Shown piece by piece: positions 1-6,240 of a stretch of 9,959 nucleotides of DNA (its first letter is position 1; each line of letters starts with the position of its first letter). The notes under the pieces were generated by a model. It did no database searches, was not told where the DNA came from, and worked only from the letters and a program-made list of their open reading frames with translations. The position numbers and the translations under genes are program-made. This stretch comes from DAOTZU01 sp034433995 (GTDB lineage: Bacteria; Chloroflexota; Anaerolineae; UBA1429), in contig DAOTZU010000192.1 of NCBI GenBank assembly GCA_034433995.1, positions 1-9,959 on the forward strand, read 5' to 3'.

Positions 1-405
1 AAGGGGGGCTGGTTCGGCGTCGGCCTGGGGCAGAGCCAACAGAAATTCATCCTCTACGCGCCCCACAGCGACGCCATCCTGGCCATCATCGGCGAGGAGC
101 TGGGCTTGGCGGGGTCGCTCTTTGTCTTGGCCCTCTATGGGTTATGGACCTGGCGCGGGCTGCGCATCGCCCTCCAGGCCCCGGATACTTATGGGATGCT
201 CCTGGCGGTGGGCATCGTCTGTTGGATCACTTTCCAGGCCATCCTGCACGTGGCGGTGATCACGGCCTCGACGCCCTTTACGGGCAACGTGTTGCCCTTT
301 ATCAGCGCCGGCGGCTCCTCTTTGATCAGTTGCCTGGCCGGCGCGGGCATTCTGCTCAACATCTCGCGCCAGGCAAAATTCCGGCCACAGGAGGGCGCCC
401 AATGA
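1..405 (+). CDS. ftsW: FtsW, SEDS-family septal peptidoglycan glycosyltransferase (3' part only)
   Basis: The reading frame is open from base 1, so only the last 134 residues are present and the start lies outside the window. FtsW is a polytopic inner-membrane protein that polymerises lipid II into glycan strands at the septum with a partner class B PBP. Visible family marks are GVGLGQS at residues 6-12, an H-S-D triad at 22-24 (the Asp of the usual HTD motif, reported as essential in SEDS enzymes), EELGLAG at 32-38, and PFISAGGSSL at 99-108 in place of the usual PFISYGGSSL. Hydrophobic segments lie near residues 25-50, 65-88 and 100-119. RodA or SpoVE would look similar, but direct coupling to murG favours FtsW. 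Its TGA stop overlaps the murG ATG (ATGA), which suggests translational coupling. Confidence 0.92.
   Translation, partial: KGGWFGVGLGQSQQKFILYAPHSDAILAIIGEELGLAGSLFVLALYGLWTWRGLRIALQAPDTYGMLLAVGIVCWITFQAILHVAVITASTPFTGNVLPFISAGGSSLISCLAGAGILLNISRQAKFRPQEGAQ
389..394 (+). promoter_or_regulatory. Ribosome binding site for murG
   Basis: A full AGGAGG lies seven bases before the ATG at 402, inside the end of ftsW. It fixes the murG start and argues against the much longer open frame upstream, which only shadows ftsW. Confidence 0.8.
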
Positions 406-1511
406 GGCTCCTGGTGACGGGCGGCGGCACGGGAGGACATGTCTATCCCGCCTTGGCGGTGGTGGAGGCCTTGTGCCGCGATGCGCGCTGGAACACCCGT
501 TGGCAGGATATCGCCTGGGTGGGCAGCGCGGCCAGCATCGAGGAGCGCATTTTGGCCCAAGAGGGGCTGGCGTTTTACGCCATCTCCACCGGCGCCGTGC
601 TGGGGCGGAACCCCGTGGCGGCGTTGCGCAGCCTGCGGCAGATCGTCCGGGGCTATGCCGAGGCCCGTCAACTCTTGGCCCATTGGCGACCGGAGGTGAT
701 CCTGGCCACCGGCGGCTATGTCTCGGTGCCCCTGGTGCTGGCGGCCAGTCGCGCCAGGGTGCCGGTGCTGATCTATTTGCCCGATATGCGGCCGGGCCTC
801 GCGGTGCGTTTCTTGTCCCGCTATGCCGACCGCGTGGCGGTCTCTTTTGCTTCCGTGGCGCGCTTTTTCCCGGCCAAGAAGGTGCTGGTGAGCGGCTACC
901 CAGTGCGGGCGGCGCTGTTTGCGCAGGACAAGGCCCGGGCGAGGGAGGCCCTGGGGCTGAGCATGGCGCGCCCCGTGCTCTTGGTCTTTGGCGGCAGCCG
1001 CGGGGCCCACGCCTTGAACGAGGCGGTGCGCCAGCATCTTGTGCCCTTGCTGGAAACAGCCCAGGTGGTGCACATCAGCGGCGCGCAAGATTATCCCGCG
1101 TTGGAGGATCTGCGCCAGGGCCTGCCCGAGGCCCTGCGCCAAGAGTATCACCTGTTCTCTTTTCTCTATGGGCCCATGGTGGATGCCCTGGCCGCGGCGG
1201 ATCTGGCCGTGGCCCGGGCGGGCGCGGGGACTTTGGGCGAGTTCCCGGCGGTGGGGCTGCCGGCGGTGTTGGTGCCCTATCCCTACGCCGGCCAACACCA
1301 GCAGCTGAACGCGGATTACCTGGCCTCCCGTGGCGCGGCGGTGATCATCCCCGACCGGGAGCTGGGCGAGCGCTTTTGGCCCACGGTGCGCGAGCTTCTG
1401 GGCGACCCAACCCGCTTGCAAGCGATGTCGGCGGCCGCGCGCGCCCTGGCCGTGCCCGAGGCGGCCGGCCGCATCGCCGCCGCATTGGCGGCTTTGGCTC
1501 GGCAGAGTTGA
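402..1511 (+). CDS. murG: MurG, UDP-GlcNAc:lipid I N-acetylglucosaminyltransferase
   Basis: MurG transfers GlcNAc from UDP-GlcNAc to lipid I, making lipid II on the cytoplasmic face of the membrane. It is 369 residues, normal for the family, with two Rossmann halves of GT-B type. The N-terminal loop GGGTGGH (7-13) carries the conserved His13. GGYVS is at 104-108. The second glycine-rich loop GGSRGA is at 197-202. The UDP-GlcNAc site shows Glu280 in AGTLGEF and QHQQLNA at 298-304, matching the family's QQxxNA. The start is the ATG inside the ftsW stop, preceded by AGGAGG at 389-394 with a seven-base spacer; an upstream in-frame extension would run back through ftsW and has no support. One oddity is YLPD at 125-128, where E. 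coli MurG has HEQN. The identification is secure. Confidence 0.96.
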   Translation: MRLLVTGGGTGGHVYPALAVVEALCRDARWNTRWQDIAWVGSAASIEERILAQEGLAFYAISTGAVLGRNPVAALRSLRQIVRGYAEARQLLAHWRPEVILATGGYVSVPLVLAASRARVPVLIYLPDMRPGLAVRFLSRYADRVAVSFASVARFFPAKKVLVSGYPVRAALFAQDKARAREALGLSMARPVLLVFGGSRGAHALNEAVRQHLVPLLETAQVVHISGAQDYPALEDLRQGLPEALRQEYHLFSFLYGPMVDALAAADLAVARAGAGTLGEFPAVGLPAVLVPYPYAGQHQQLNADYLASRGAAVIIPDRELGERFWPTVRELLGDPTRLQAMSAAARALAVPEAAGRIAAALAALARQS

Positions 1512-1519
1512 GGAAAACC

Positions 1520-2131
1520 GTGGAAAACATCCTGACCTGGACCATCAATCAGTATGTGCTGCTGGGCATCGTGCTGGCCATCTTTGCTTTCCTGGGGCTC
1601 AAGCGCGGCGTGAACCGGGAGCTGCTCTCCATGATCGGCGTGGGCCTGGGCATCCTCCTGGCCGAGGGGCTGGCCCATGCCCTCCAGGGCTGGATCAACC
1701 GCTTTTACAAGCTGGGGCGTTTTGCCCTGGCCGGCGGCCTGGTGGCGGATGACCCCACCCAGGCCTGGCAAGGGGTGGAAAAACTCCCCGCCCTGGTGAG
1801 CACGCCGGAGGATCTGCGCTTCCTGGGAATTGTGATCTTTATCATTTTGGTCCTGGTGGTCTATTTGCTCGGCCAACGTTTTATCGCCGCGCCCAAAACG
1901 GTCATGGCCCGCTTTTTGGGCCTTTTGGCCGGAGGGATCAACGGCTTTTTGGTGGCCTATTATCTTTTCCCCTTGGTGCTGGCGCCCTCCAAGGCAGTGA
2001 TCAACCTGCCCTCCGGCGAGGTCAAGGCCACCCTGGGTAGCAGCCGCACCATCGCCATGGTGGTGGTCCTGGTGATCGTGGTCTTGATCGCCTTTGGCTT
2101 GCACAGCACCCCTTCGGGGAAAAGACGCTGA
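1520..2131 (+). CDS. CvpA-like multi-pass membrane protein, first of a tandem pair
   Basis: This is a 203-residue integral membrane protein of uncertain function. Hydrophobic segments lie near residues 13-27, 35-55, 102-118, 131-152 and 178-194, and the C-terminus is short and basic (GKRR). Two features recall the CvpA (colicin V production) family: RGVNRELLS at 29-37 just after the first segment, comparable to RGFVREALS of E. coli CvpA, and a glycine-rich fourth segment (GLLAGGINGFL, 134-144), comparable to the LGxxxGxxRG region. GTG at 1520 is taken as the start because AGGA at 1511-1514 sits five bases before it; an in-frame TTG at 1508 is possible but has no clear ribosome binding site. 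It begins eight bases after murG, so it is probably co-transcribed with wall genes. A role in the envelope or division is inferred from position only. Confidence 0.8.
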   Translation: MENILTWTINQYVLLGIVLAIFAFLGLKRGVNRELLSMIGVGLGILLAEGLAHALQGWINRFYKLGRFALAGGLVADDPTQAWQGVEKLPALVSTPEDLRFLGIVIFIILVLVVYLLGQRFIAAPKTVMARFLGLLAGGINGFLVAYYLFPLVLAPSKAVINLPSGEVKATLGSSRTIAMVVVLVIVVLIAFGLHSTPSGKRR

Positions 2132-2139
2132 GGCGGGAT

Positions 2140-2146
2140 AAGGAGG
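2140..2146 (+). promoter_or_regulatory. Ribosome binding site for the second CvpA-like gene
   Basis: AAGGAGG, a near-complete Shine-Dalgarno sequence, lies five bases before GTG at 2152. It decides the non-ATG start of the second small membrane gene. Confidence 0.8.
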
Positions 2147-2151
2147 AGGCC

Positions 2152-2712
2152 GTGGCTCCCATCGAGGTTTTCTTTGGCACCATTGTCTTTATCTTTGCCT
2201 TGATCGGCCTGGTCCGTGGCTTCCTGAAAGAACTGGGCGTCACCATGGTGATGATGTTCTTGCTCTTTTTCCTCAGCACCTTCGAGCCTTACTTGAGCAA
2301 GAGCCTGGTCAAAGTGGTGGCCGCCAGTGCCCGCTATCTGCCCACCCAAGACCAGAACCTTGTGCAATGCGTGCTGTTCACCGTGATCATCATCGCGACG
2401 GCCTTTATCTCGTACCAAGGCGAGACACTGGCCTTCGGCGGCCAGCCCCCCAAGGGAGGACAAGGGATCCTTTTGGGCAGCATGACCGGCCTGTTGAACG
2501 GCTATCTCATCGCCGGTTCGCTGTGGTTTTACATGGATAAATTCGGCTATCCCTTCAAATTTCTCGGCTTTGCGCCCGACAAATTCTCTCCTTTGGCCAA
2601 AGAGATTATCGCTTTCCTGCCTATTCGCTTTTTGGGCCAGCCGATTTTCTTGAATCAGAGCCTGCTACTCTATCTCAGCGTGTTACTGATCATTGCCCGA
2701 GTGATCCGATAA
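2152..2712 (+). CDS. CvpA-like multi-pass membrane protein, second of a tandem pair
   Basis: This is a 186-residue membrane protein with hydrophobic segments near residues 6-22, 28-44, 71-88, 105-125 and 170-184. It shares its plan with the gene before it: a first segment ending in LVRGFLKEL (20-28) and a later glycine-rich segment GILLGSMTGLLNGYL (105-119). Both match CvpA-type landmarks, and in both proteins the second landmark contains NG. Direct identity between the two proteins looks low outside these motifs, so they would be old duplicates or independent family members. The start is GTG at 2152, 20 bases after the previous stop, with a strong AAGGAGG. The 3' part is unusually AT-rich for this window (about 46% GC over 2521-2760). 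The function is unknown; its place between murG and murC suggests envelope biology, but this is inference. Confidence 0.75.
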   Translation: MAPIEVFFGTIVFIFALIGLVRGFLKELGVTMVMMFLLFFLSTFEPYLSKSLVKVVAASARYLPTQDQNLVQCVLFTVIIIATAFISYQGETLAFGGQPPKGGQGILLGSMTGLLNGYLIAGSLWFYMDKFGYPFKFLGFAPDKFSPLAKEIIAFLPIRFLGQPIFLNQSLLLYLSVLLIIARVIR

Positions 2713-2721
2713 AACCGAGAC

Positions 2722-2755
2722 AGACCTGACAGGTTTCTAAAAACCTGTCAGGTCT
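2722..2755 (+). repeat. Perfect 15-bp inverted repeat upstream of murC
   Basis: The left arm AGACCTGACAGGTTT (2722-2736) and the right arm (2741-2755) are exact reverse complements separated by the loop CTAA. Each arm also contains a self-complementary ACCTGWCAGGT core, so ACCTG occurs on both strands four times. No T-run follows the right arm, which argues against a standard intrinsic terminator. It ends five bases before the AGGA that serves murC. It could be a dispersed extragenic palindrome, an RNA hairpin affecting murC translation or message stability, or a protein-binding site. The sequence alone does not say which. Confidence 0.9.
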
Positions 2756-2760
2756 AGACC

Positions 2761-2764
2761 AGGA
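2761..2764 (+). promoter_or_regulatory. Weak ribosome binding site for murC
   Basis: AGGA lies eight bases before the murC ATG and directly after the palindromic block ending at 2760. It is the only purine-rich match near this start, and its closeness to the hairpin makes structural control of murC translation conceivable. Confidence 0.5.
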
Positions 2765-2772
2765 CAAGACCG

Positions 2773-4170
2773 ATGAACGGGGCATCGAGGAATCTGCCAC
2801 AGCGCATCCATCTGGTGGGCATCGGGGGGATCGGCCTCTCGGCCATCGCCCGGGTGTTGGCCGAGTGGGGCCATGAGGTCTCGGGCTCGGACCTGCGCCC
2901 TTCGCCCTTGCTGGAGGAGCTGCGGCGGGAGGGGATCACCGTGTACGTGGGCCACGCCGCCGAGCATGTGCAAGGCGCCCAATGGGTAGTGGTCTCTTCG
3001 GCGGTGCCCGAGCACAACCCAGAGGTGCAGGCGGCCCTCCGCGCCGGGATCCCCGTGTTCAAAAGGGAACATCTGCTGGGCGCCATGATGGATGGCCGTT
3101 GCGGCCTCGCTGTCGCCGGCACCCACGGCAAGACCACCACCACGGCGATGATCGCCGTGATCTTGGAGCGCCTCCGGCGCGAGCCGACCTTCATCGTGGG
3201 GGGCATCATCGCCGAGCTGGGCACCAACGCCCGGGCCGGCCGGGGGCCGCACTTCGTCATCGAGGCCGACGAGTACGACCGTACCTTTTACGGCCTGCGC
3301 CCCCAGGCGGCCGTGGTGACCAACATCGAGATGGACCATCCCGATTGCTACCGCGACCTGGCCGACCTGCGCGCAGCCTTTGGCACCTTTCTCTCCGGCG
3401 TGGCGCCGGAGGGGGCGATCGTGGCCTGCGCCGATAGTCCCGAGGTGCAGCGCCTCTTGGCCGAAGAAACGGCCAGCCGTCCTCGCGTGCTGACCTACGG
3501 CCGCTCCGCCAGGGCCGATTACCAGGTGGCCGATGTGCGGCCCAACGCCCGTGGCGGGATCGATTTCACCGTACAGGCCCAGGGGCGCATCTGGGGGCGC
3601 TTCTCGTTGGCTCTGGCCGGCGCCCACAACGCCCTCAACGCCACGGCGGCCCTCTTGGTGGCCGCATGGGTTGGGGTGCCAAAGGAGGAGGCCGCGCAAG
3701 TCTTGGCCGATTTCCGCGGGGTGTTGCGGCGCTTTGAGTTCAAGGGGGAACGCCGGGGCGTGGTGGTGGTGGATGATTACGCCCACCATCCCACCCAGGT
3801 GCGGGCCACCTTGGCGGCGGCGCGGGGGCGCTATCCGGAGCGGCGCATCTGGGCCATCTTTCAGCCCCACACCTATAGCCGCACCCAGACCCTTTTGGAC
3901 GAGTTCGCCACCTGTTTCGCCGCCGCCGATCGGGTGATCGTCACCGATATTTATGCTGCCAGGGCCAAGGAGGTGCCCACCATCAGCGCCCAAGACTTGG
4001 TAGCCGCCATGCAGCACCCACAGGTGCAACACATCGGCCGGCTCGATGATGTGGTGGCCCATCTTTTGGCCCAGGTGGCCCCCGGCGATTTGGTGCTCAC
4101 CCTGGGGGCGGGCGATGGCTACCTGATCGGCGAGCGGTTGCTGGCCGGTTTGGCGGAGCAAGAGCGATGA
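2773..4170 (+). CDS. murC: MurC, UDP-N-acetylmuramate--L-alanine ligase
   Basis: MurC is a cytoplasmic ATP-dependent ligase that adds L-Ala to UDP-MurNAc, the first amino acid of the stem peptide. At 465 residues it has the normal length. The N-terminal UDP-binding Rossmann region shows GIGGIG at 16-21. The central ATPase domain has the P-loop GTHGKTTTT at 116-124, EADEYDRTF from 164, and TNIEMDHPD after it. HNALNATAA begins at 285. The C-terminal domain has DDYAHHPT at 334-341, followed by the IFQPHTYSRT motif. DEYD replaces the DESD more often seen in MurC and recalls Mpl, the murein tripeptide ligase. Context beside murB and the dcw position favour MurC. The start is ATG at 2773, after the 60-base gap with the inverted repeat. 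Its TGA overlaps the murB ATG. Confidence 0.95.
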   Translation: MNGASRNLPQRIHLVGIGGIGLSAIARVLAEWGHEVSGSDLRPSPLLEELRREGITVYVGHAAEHVQGAQWVVVSSAVPEHNPEVQAALRAGIPVFKREHLLGAMMDGRCGLAVAGTHGKTTTTAMIAVILERLRREPTFIVGGIIAELGTNARAGRGPHFVIEADEYDRTFYGLRPQAAVVTNIEMDHPDCYRDLADLRAAFGTFLSGVAPEGAIVACADSPEVQRLLAEETASRPRVLTYGRSARADYQVADVRPNARGGIDFTVQAQGRIWGRFSLALAGAHNALNATAALLVAAWVGVPKEEAAQVLADFRGVLRRFEFKGERRGVVVVDDYAHHPTQVRATLAAARGRYPERRIWAIFQPHTYSRTQTLLDEFATCFAAADRVIVTDIYAARAKEVPTISAQDLVAAMQHPQVQHIGRLDDVVAHLLAQVAPGDLVLTLGAGDGYLIGERLLAGLAEQER

Positions 4171-5141
4171 ACGGCATCCAGCGGCTGCAACAAGCATTGG
4201 TGGAACGGGGTTATGGCCCCCGTTTGCGCCTGAACGAGCCCTTGGCCCGGCACACTTCCTTTGCCATCGGCGGGCCGGCCGACCTTCTGCTGGTGGCCCA
4301 AACCCTGGAGGAGCTGCAAGAATGGGTGCAGCTCGCCTGGGAGCTGGCGGTGCCGGTGGTGGTGTTGGGAGAGGGCACCAACGTGTTGGTGGCCGATGCC
4401 GGCGTGCGCGGTTTGGTGGTGTTGAACGCCTGCACCCACTTTGGCCTGGAGGATGACGGCCTGGTGGTGGCCCAATCGGGGGTGCTCCTCAGGCGGTTGG
4501 CCCGTTGGGCGGTGGAACAGGGCTGGGAGGGGCTGGAGTGGGCCGTGGGCGTGCCCGGCACCGTGGGCGGGGCCGTGGTGGGTAACGCGGGGGCCTATGG
4601 CGGCTCCATGGCCGATAACCTCGCCTGGGTCACCTTGCTGCGCCCCAAGGGCAAGGTGGAAAAGGTGCCGGTGGAGGCGTTGGCCTATGGTTACCGCACC
4701 AGCGCCCTGAAGCAGGAGACGGGCCGTCGCTCCGTGGTGTTGGAGACGGCCTTGCAGCTCAAACCGGGGGATCCCGCCGAGTTGGCCCGCCGGGCGGAGC
4801 AATTCACCGTCCAGCGGCGCGAGCGCACCCCCGCAGGCTGTTGCGCCGGCAGCGTGTTCAAGCGGACGCTGCAATACCCGGCCGGCTTTCTCATCGAGCA
4901 AGCCGGCCTCAAGGGGCGGCGGTTGGGCGGGGCTGAGGTCTCGCCACAACACGCCAACTTTATCATGAACACCGGCGGCGCCTCGGCCGCCGAGGTGCGG
5001 GCGCTGATCCGCATCATTCAGGATAAGGTGTGGGCTACCTTCGGCCAGCATTTGGAGCCCGAGATCGAGTTCATCGGCGATTGGTCCCAAACGTTACATT
5101 CCGGCACCGGCGAGGACAAGAGGGAACATGACACCACGTAA
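4167..5141 (+). CDS. murB: MurB, UDP-N-acetylenolpyruvoylglucosamine reductase
   Basis: MurB is an FAD-containing cytoplasmic enzyme that uses NADPH to reduce UDP-GlcNAc-enolpyruvate to UDP-MurNAc, the substrate of MurC. It is 324 residues. The FAD-binding part shows HTSFAIGGPAD, VLGEGTNVLV and PGTVGGAVVGNAGAYGG. The catalytic Ser is Ser229 in AGSVFK, and the general acid Glu is most likely Glu299 in LEPEIEFIG. The segment GLKGRRLGGAEVS followed by HANFIMN is the style of the shorter type II enzymes (as in S. aureus) that lack the E. coli insertion. ATG at 4167 lies inside the murC stop, with GGAG at 4155-4158. The last 15 or so residues are polar and probably disordered; they reach into ddl, giving a 14-base overlap. 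The identification is secure. Confidence 0.96.
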   Translation: MNGIQRLQQALVERGYGPRLRLNEPLARHTSFAIGGPADLLLVAQTLEELQEWVQLAWELAVPVVVLGEGTNVLVADAGVRGLVVLNACTHFGLEDDGLVVAQSGVLLRRLARWAVEQGWEGLEWAVGVPGTVGGAVVGNAGAYGGSMADNLAWVTLLRPKGKVEKVPVEALAYGYRTSALKQETGRRSVVLETALQLKPGDPAELARRAEQFTVQRRERTPAGCCAGSVFKRTLQYPAGFLIEQAGLKGRRLGGAEVSPQHANFIMNTGGASAAEVRALIRIIQDKVWATFGQHLEPEIEFIGDWSQTLHSGTGEDKREHDTT

Positions 5142-6228
5142 ACTGCGCGTGGCCGTGATCTTTGGCGGTAAATCCGGCGAGCACGAGGTCTCGCTGGTCT
5201 CGGCCCGATCCGTCATGGCGGCGCTGGATAAGGACAAGTACGAGATCTATCCCATCGGCATCAGCAAGACGGGCCGCTGGCTGACGGAGGGCGACCCCAT
5301 GGCCCTCTTGACCGCCGGCCTGCCGGAGGAGCGGGAGCCAGCTCCCTCCCTCGCCCCTGGCCGCCGGGAGCTCATCCCCGGCGCGGGCGTCGCGGGCTTT
5401 CCGGAGGTGGATGTGGTCTTTCCCGTGCTCCACGGCCCCTATGGTGAGGACGGCACGGTGCAAGGGCTGTTGGAGCTGGCCGACCTCCCTTACGTGGGGG
5501 CGGGGGTCTTGGGCTCCGCCGTGGGGATGGACAAGGTGGTGATGAAGGCCGTCTTTGTGGCCAACGGGCTGCCGGTAGCGGATTATCTCGTCGTCTTGCG
5601 CCACCATTGGCGCCAAAACCCGGAGGAGATCATCGCCCAGGTGGAAGGGCGGCTTGCCTATCCCGTGTTCGTCAAGCCGGCCAACTTGGGCTCCAGCGTG
5701 GGCGTCTCCAAGGCCCACGATCGCGCCGAGTTGCGGCGTGGCCTGGACCTGGCAGCGCGCTTTGACCGGAAACTCTTGGTGGAGCAGGGCATCAACGCCC
5801 GGGAGATCGAGTGCAGCGTCTTGGGCAACGACGAGCCCATGGCCTCGGTGCCGGGGGAGGTGGTGCCCTCCAACGAGTTCTATGACTATCGCGCCAAGTA
5901 CATTGATAACGCCTCCAAGCTGCATATTCCGGCGGAGCTGCCCGCCAAGACGGTGCAACAGATCCAAGACCTCGCCGTGCGGGCCTTTCTGGCCATCGAT
6001 TGTGCCGGCATGGCCCGGGCCGATTTCTTTCTCTGCCGCGACACGGGCCAGGTCTATCTGAACGAGCTGAACACCATCCCTGGGTTCACCCAGATCAGCA
6101 TGTATCCCAAGTTGTGGGAGGCCAGCGGCCTGCCCTACCCGGCGCTCTTGGATCGCCTGATCGCCTTGGCCCTCGAGCGTTACCAGGATAAGCGGGCGAC
6201 TGAGACATCGTATCGTTTCGACCATTAA
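5128..6228 (+). CDS. ddl: Ddl, D-alanine--D-alanine ligase (ATP-grasp)
   Basis: Ddl joins two D-alanines using ATP, giving the dipeptide that MurF adds to the stem peptide. At 366 residues it has normal length. The N-terminal domain has FGGKSGEHEVS at 12-22, with Glu18 and Glu20 around the conserved HEVS. LHGPYGEDGTVQG follows. The ATP-grasp part has FVKPANLGSSVGVS, with GSSVG at 188-192, and EQGINAREIE. The omega-loop reads YDYRAKYI at 252-259; the KY pair (257-258) is the state found in D-Ala-D-Ala ligases rather than the Phe of D-Ala-D-Lac vancomycin-resistance types. The metal-binding NELNTIPGFT starts at 312. ATG at 5128 is preceded by AAGAGGG and lies inside the murB end, so translation is probably coupled. 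Confidence 0.97.
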   Translation: MTPRKLRVAVIFGGKSGEHEVSLVSARSVMAALDKDKYEIYPIGISKTGRWLTEGDPMALLTAGLPEEREPAPSLAPGRRELIPGAGVAGFPEVDVVFPVLHGPYGEDGTVQGLLELADLPYVGAGVLGSAVGMDKVVMKAVFVANGLPVADYLVVLRHHWRQNPEEIIAQVEGRLAYPVFVKPANLGSSVGVSKAHDRAELRRGLDLAARFDRKLLVEQGINAREIECSVLGNDEPMASVPGEVVPSNEFYDYRAKYIDNASKLHIPAELPAKTVQQIQDLAVRAFLAIDCAGMARADFFLCRDTGQVYLNELNTIPGFTQISMYPKLWEASGLPYPALLDRLIALALERYQDKRATETSYRFDH

Positions 6229-6229
6229 C

Positions 6230-6234
6230 GGAGG
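6230..6234 (+). promoter_or_regulatory. Ribosome binding site for ftsQ
   Basis: GGAGG lies six bases before ATG at 6241, within the 12-base gap after ddl, and supports that ATG over later candidates. Confidence 0.75.
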
Positions 6235-6240
6235 CGGGGC

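Noticed and set aside
144..401. Upstream extension of murG through ftsW
   Set aside because: The translation there has no family similarity, and the true MurG N-terminus with GGGTGGH follows the ATG at 402 with AGGAGG before it.
473..1519. Extension of the first CvpA-like gene upstream through murG in another frame
   Set aside because: The upstream part is a Gly/Arg/Pro-rich shadow of murG; the hydrophobic protein begins only at GTG 1520, which has its own ribosome binding site.
2722..2755. Intrinsic transcription terminator before murC
   Set aside because: The stem is long and perfect, but it is followed by AGACCAGGAC and not a T-run. It also lies inside what looks like a continuous operon.
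2722..2760. CRISPR array or attachment site
   Set aside because: There is a single inverted repeat with no regularly spaced direct repeats, and no integrase, cas gene or tRNA is nearby.
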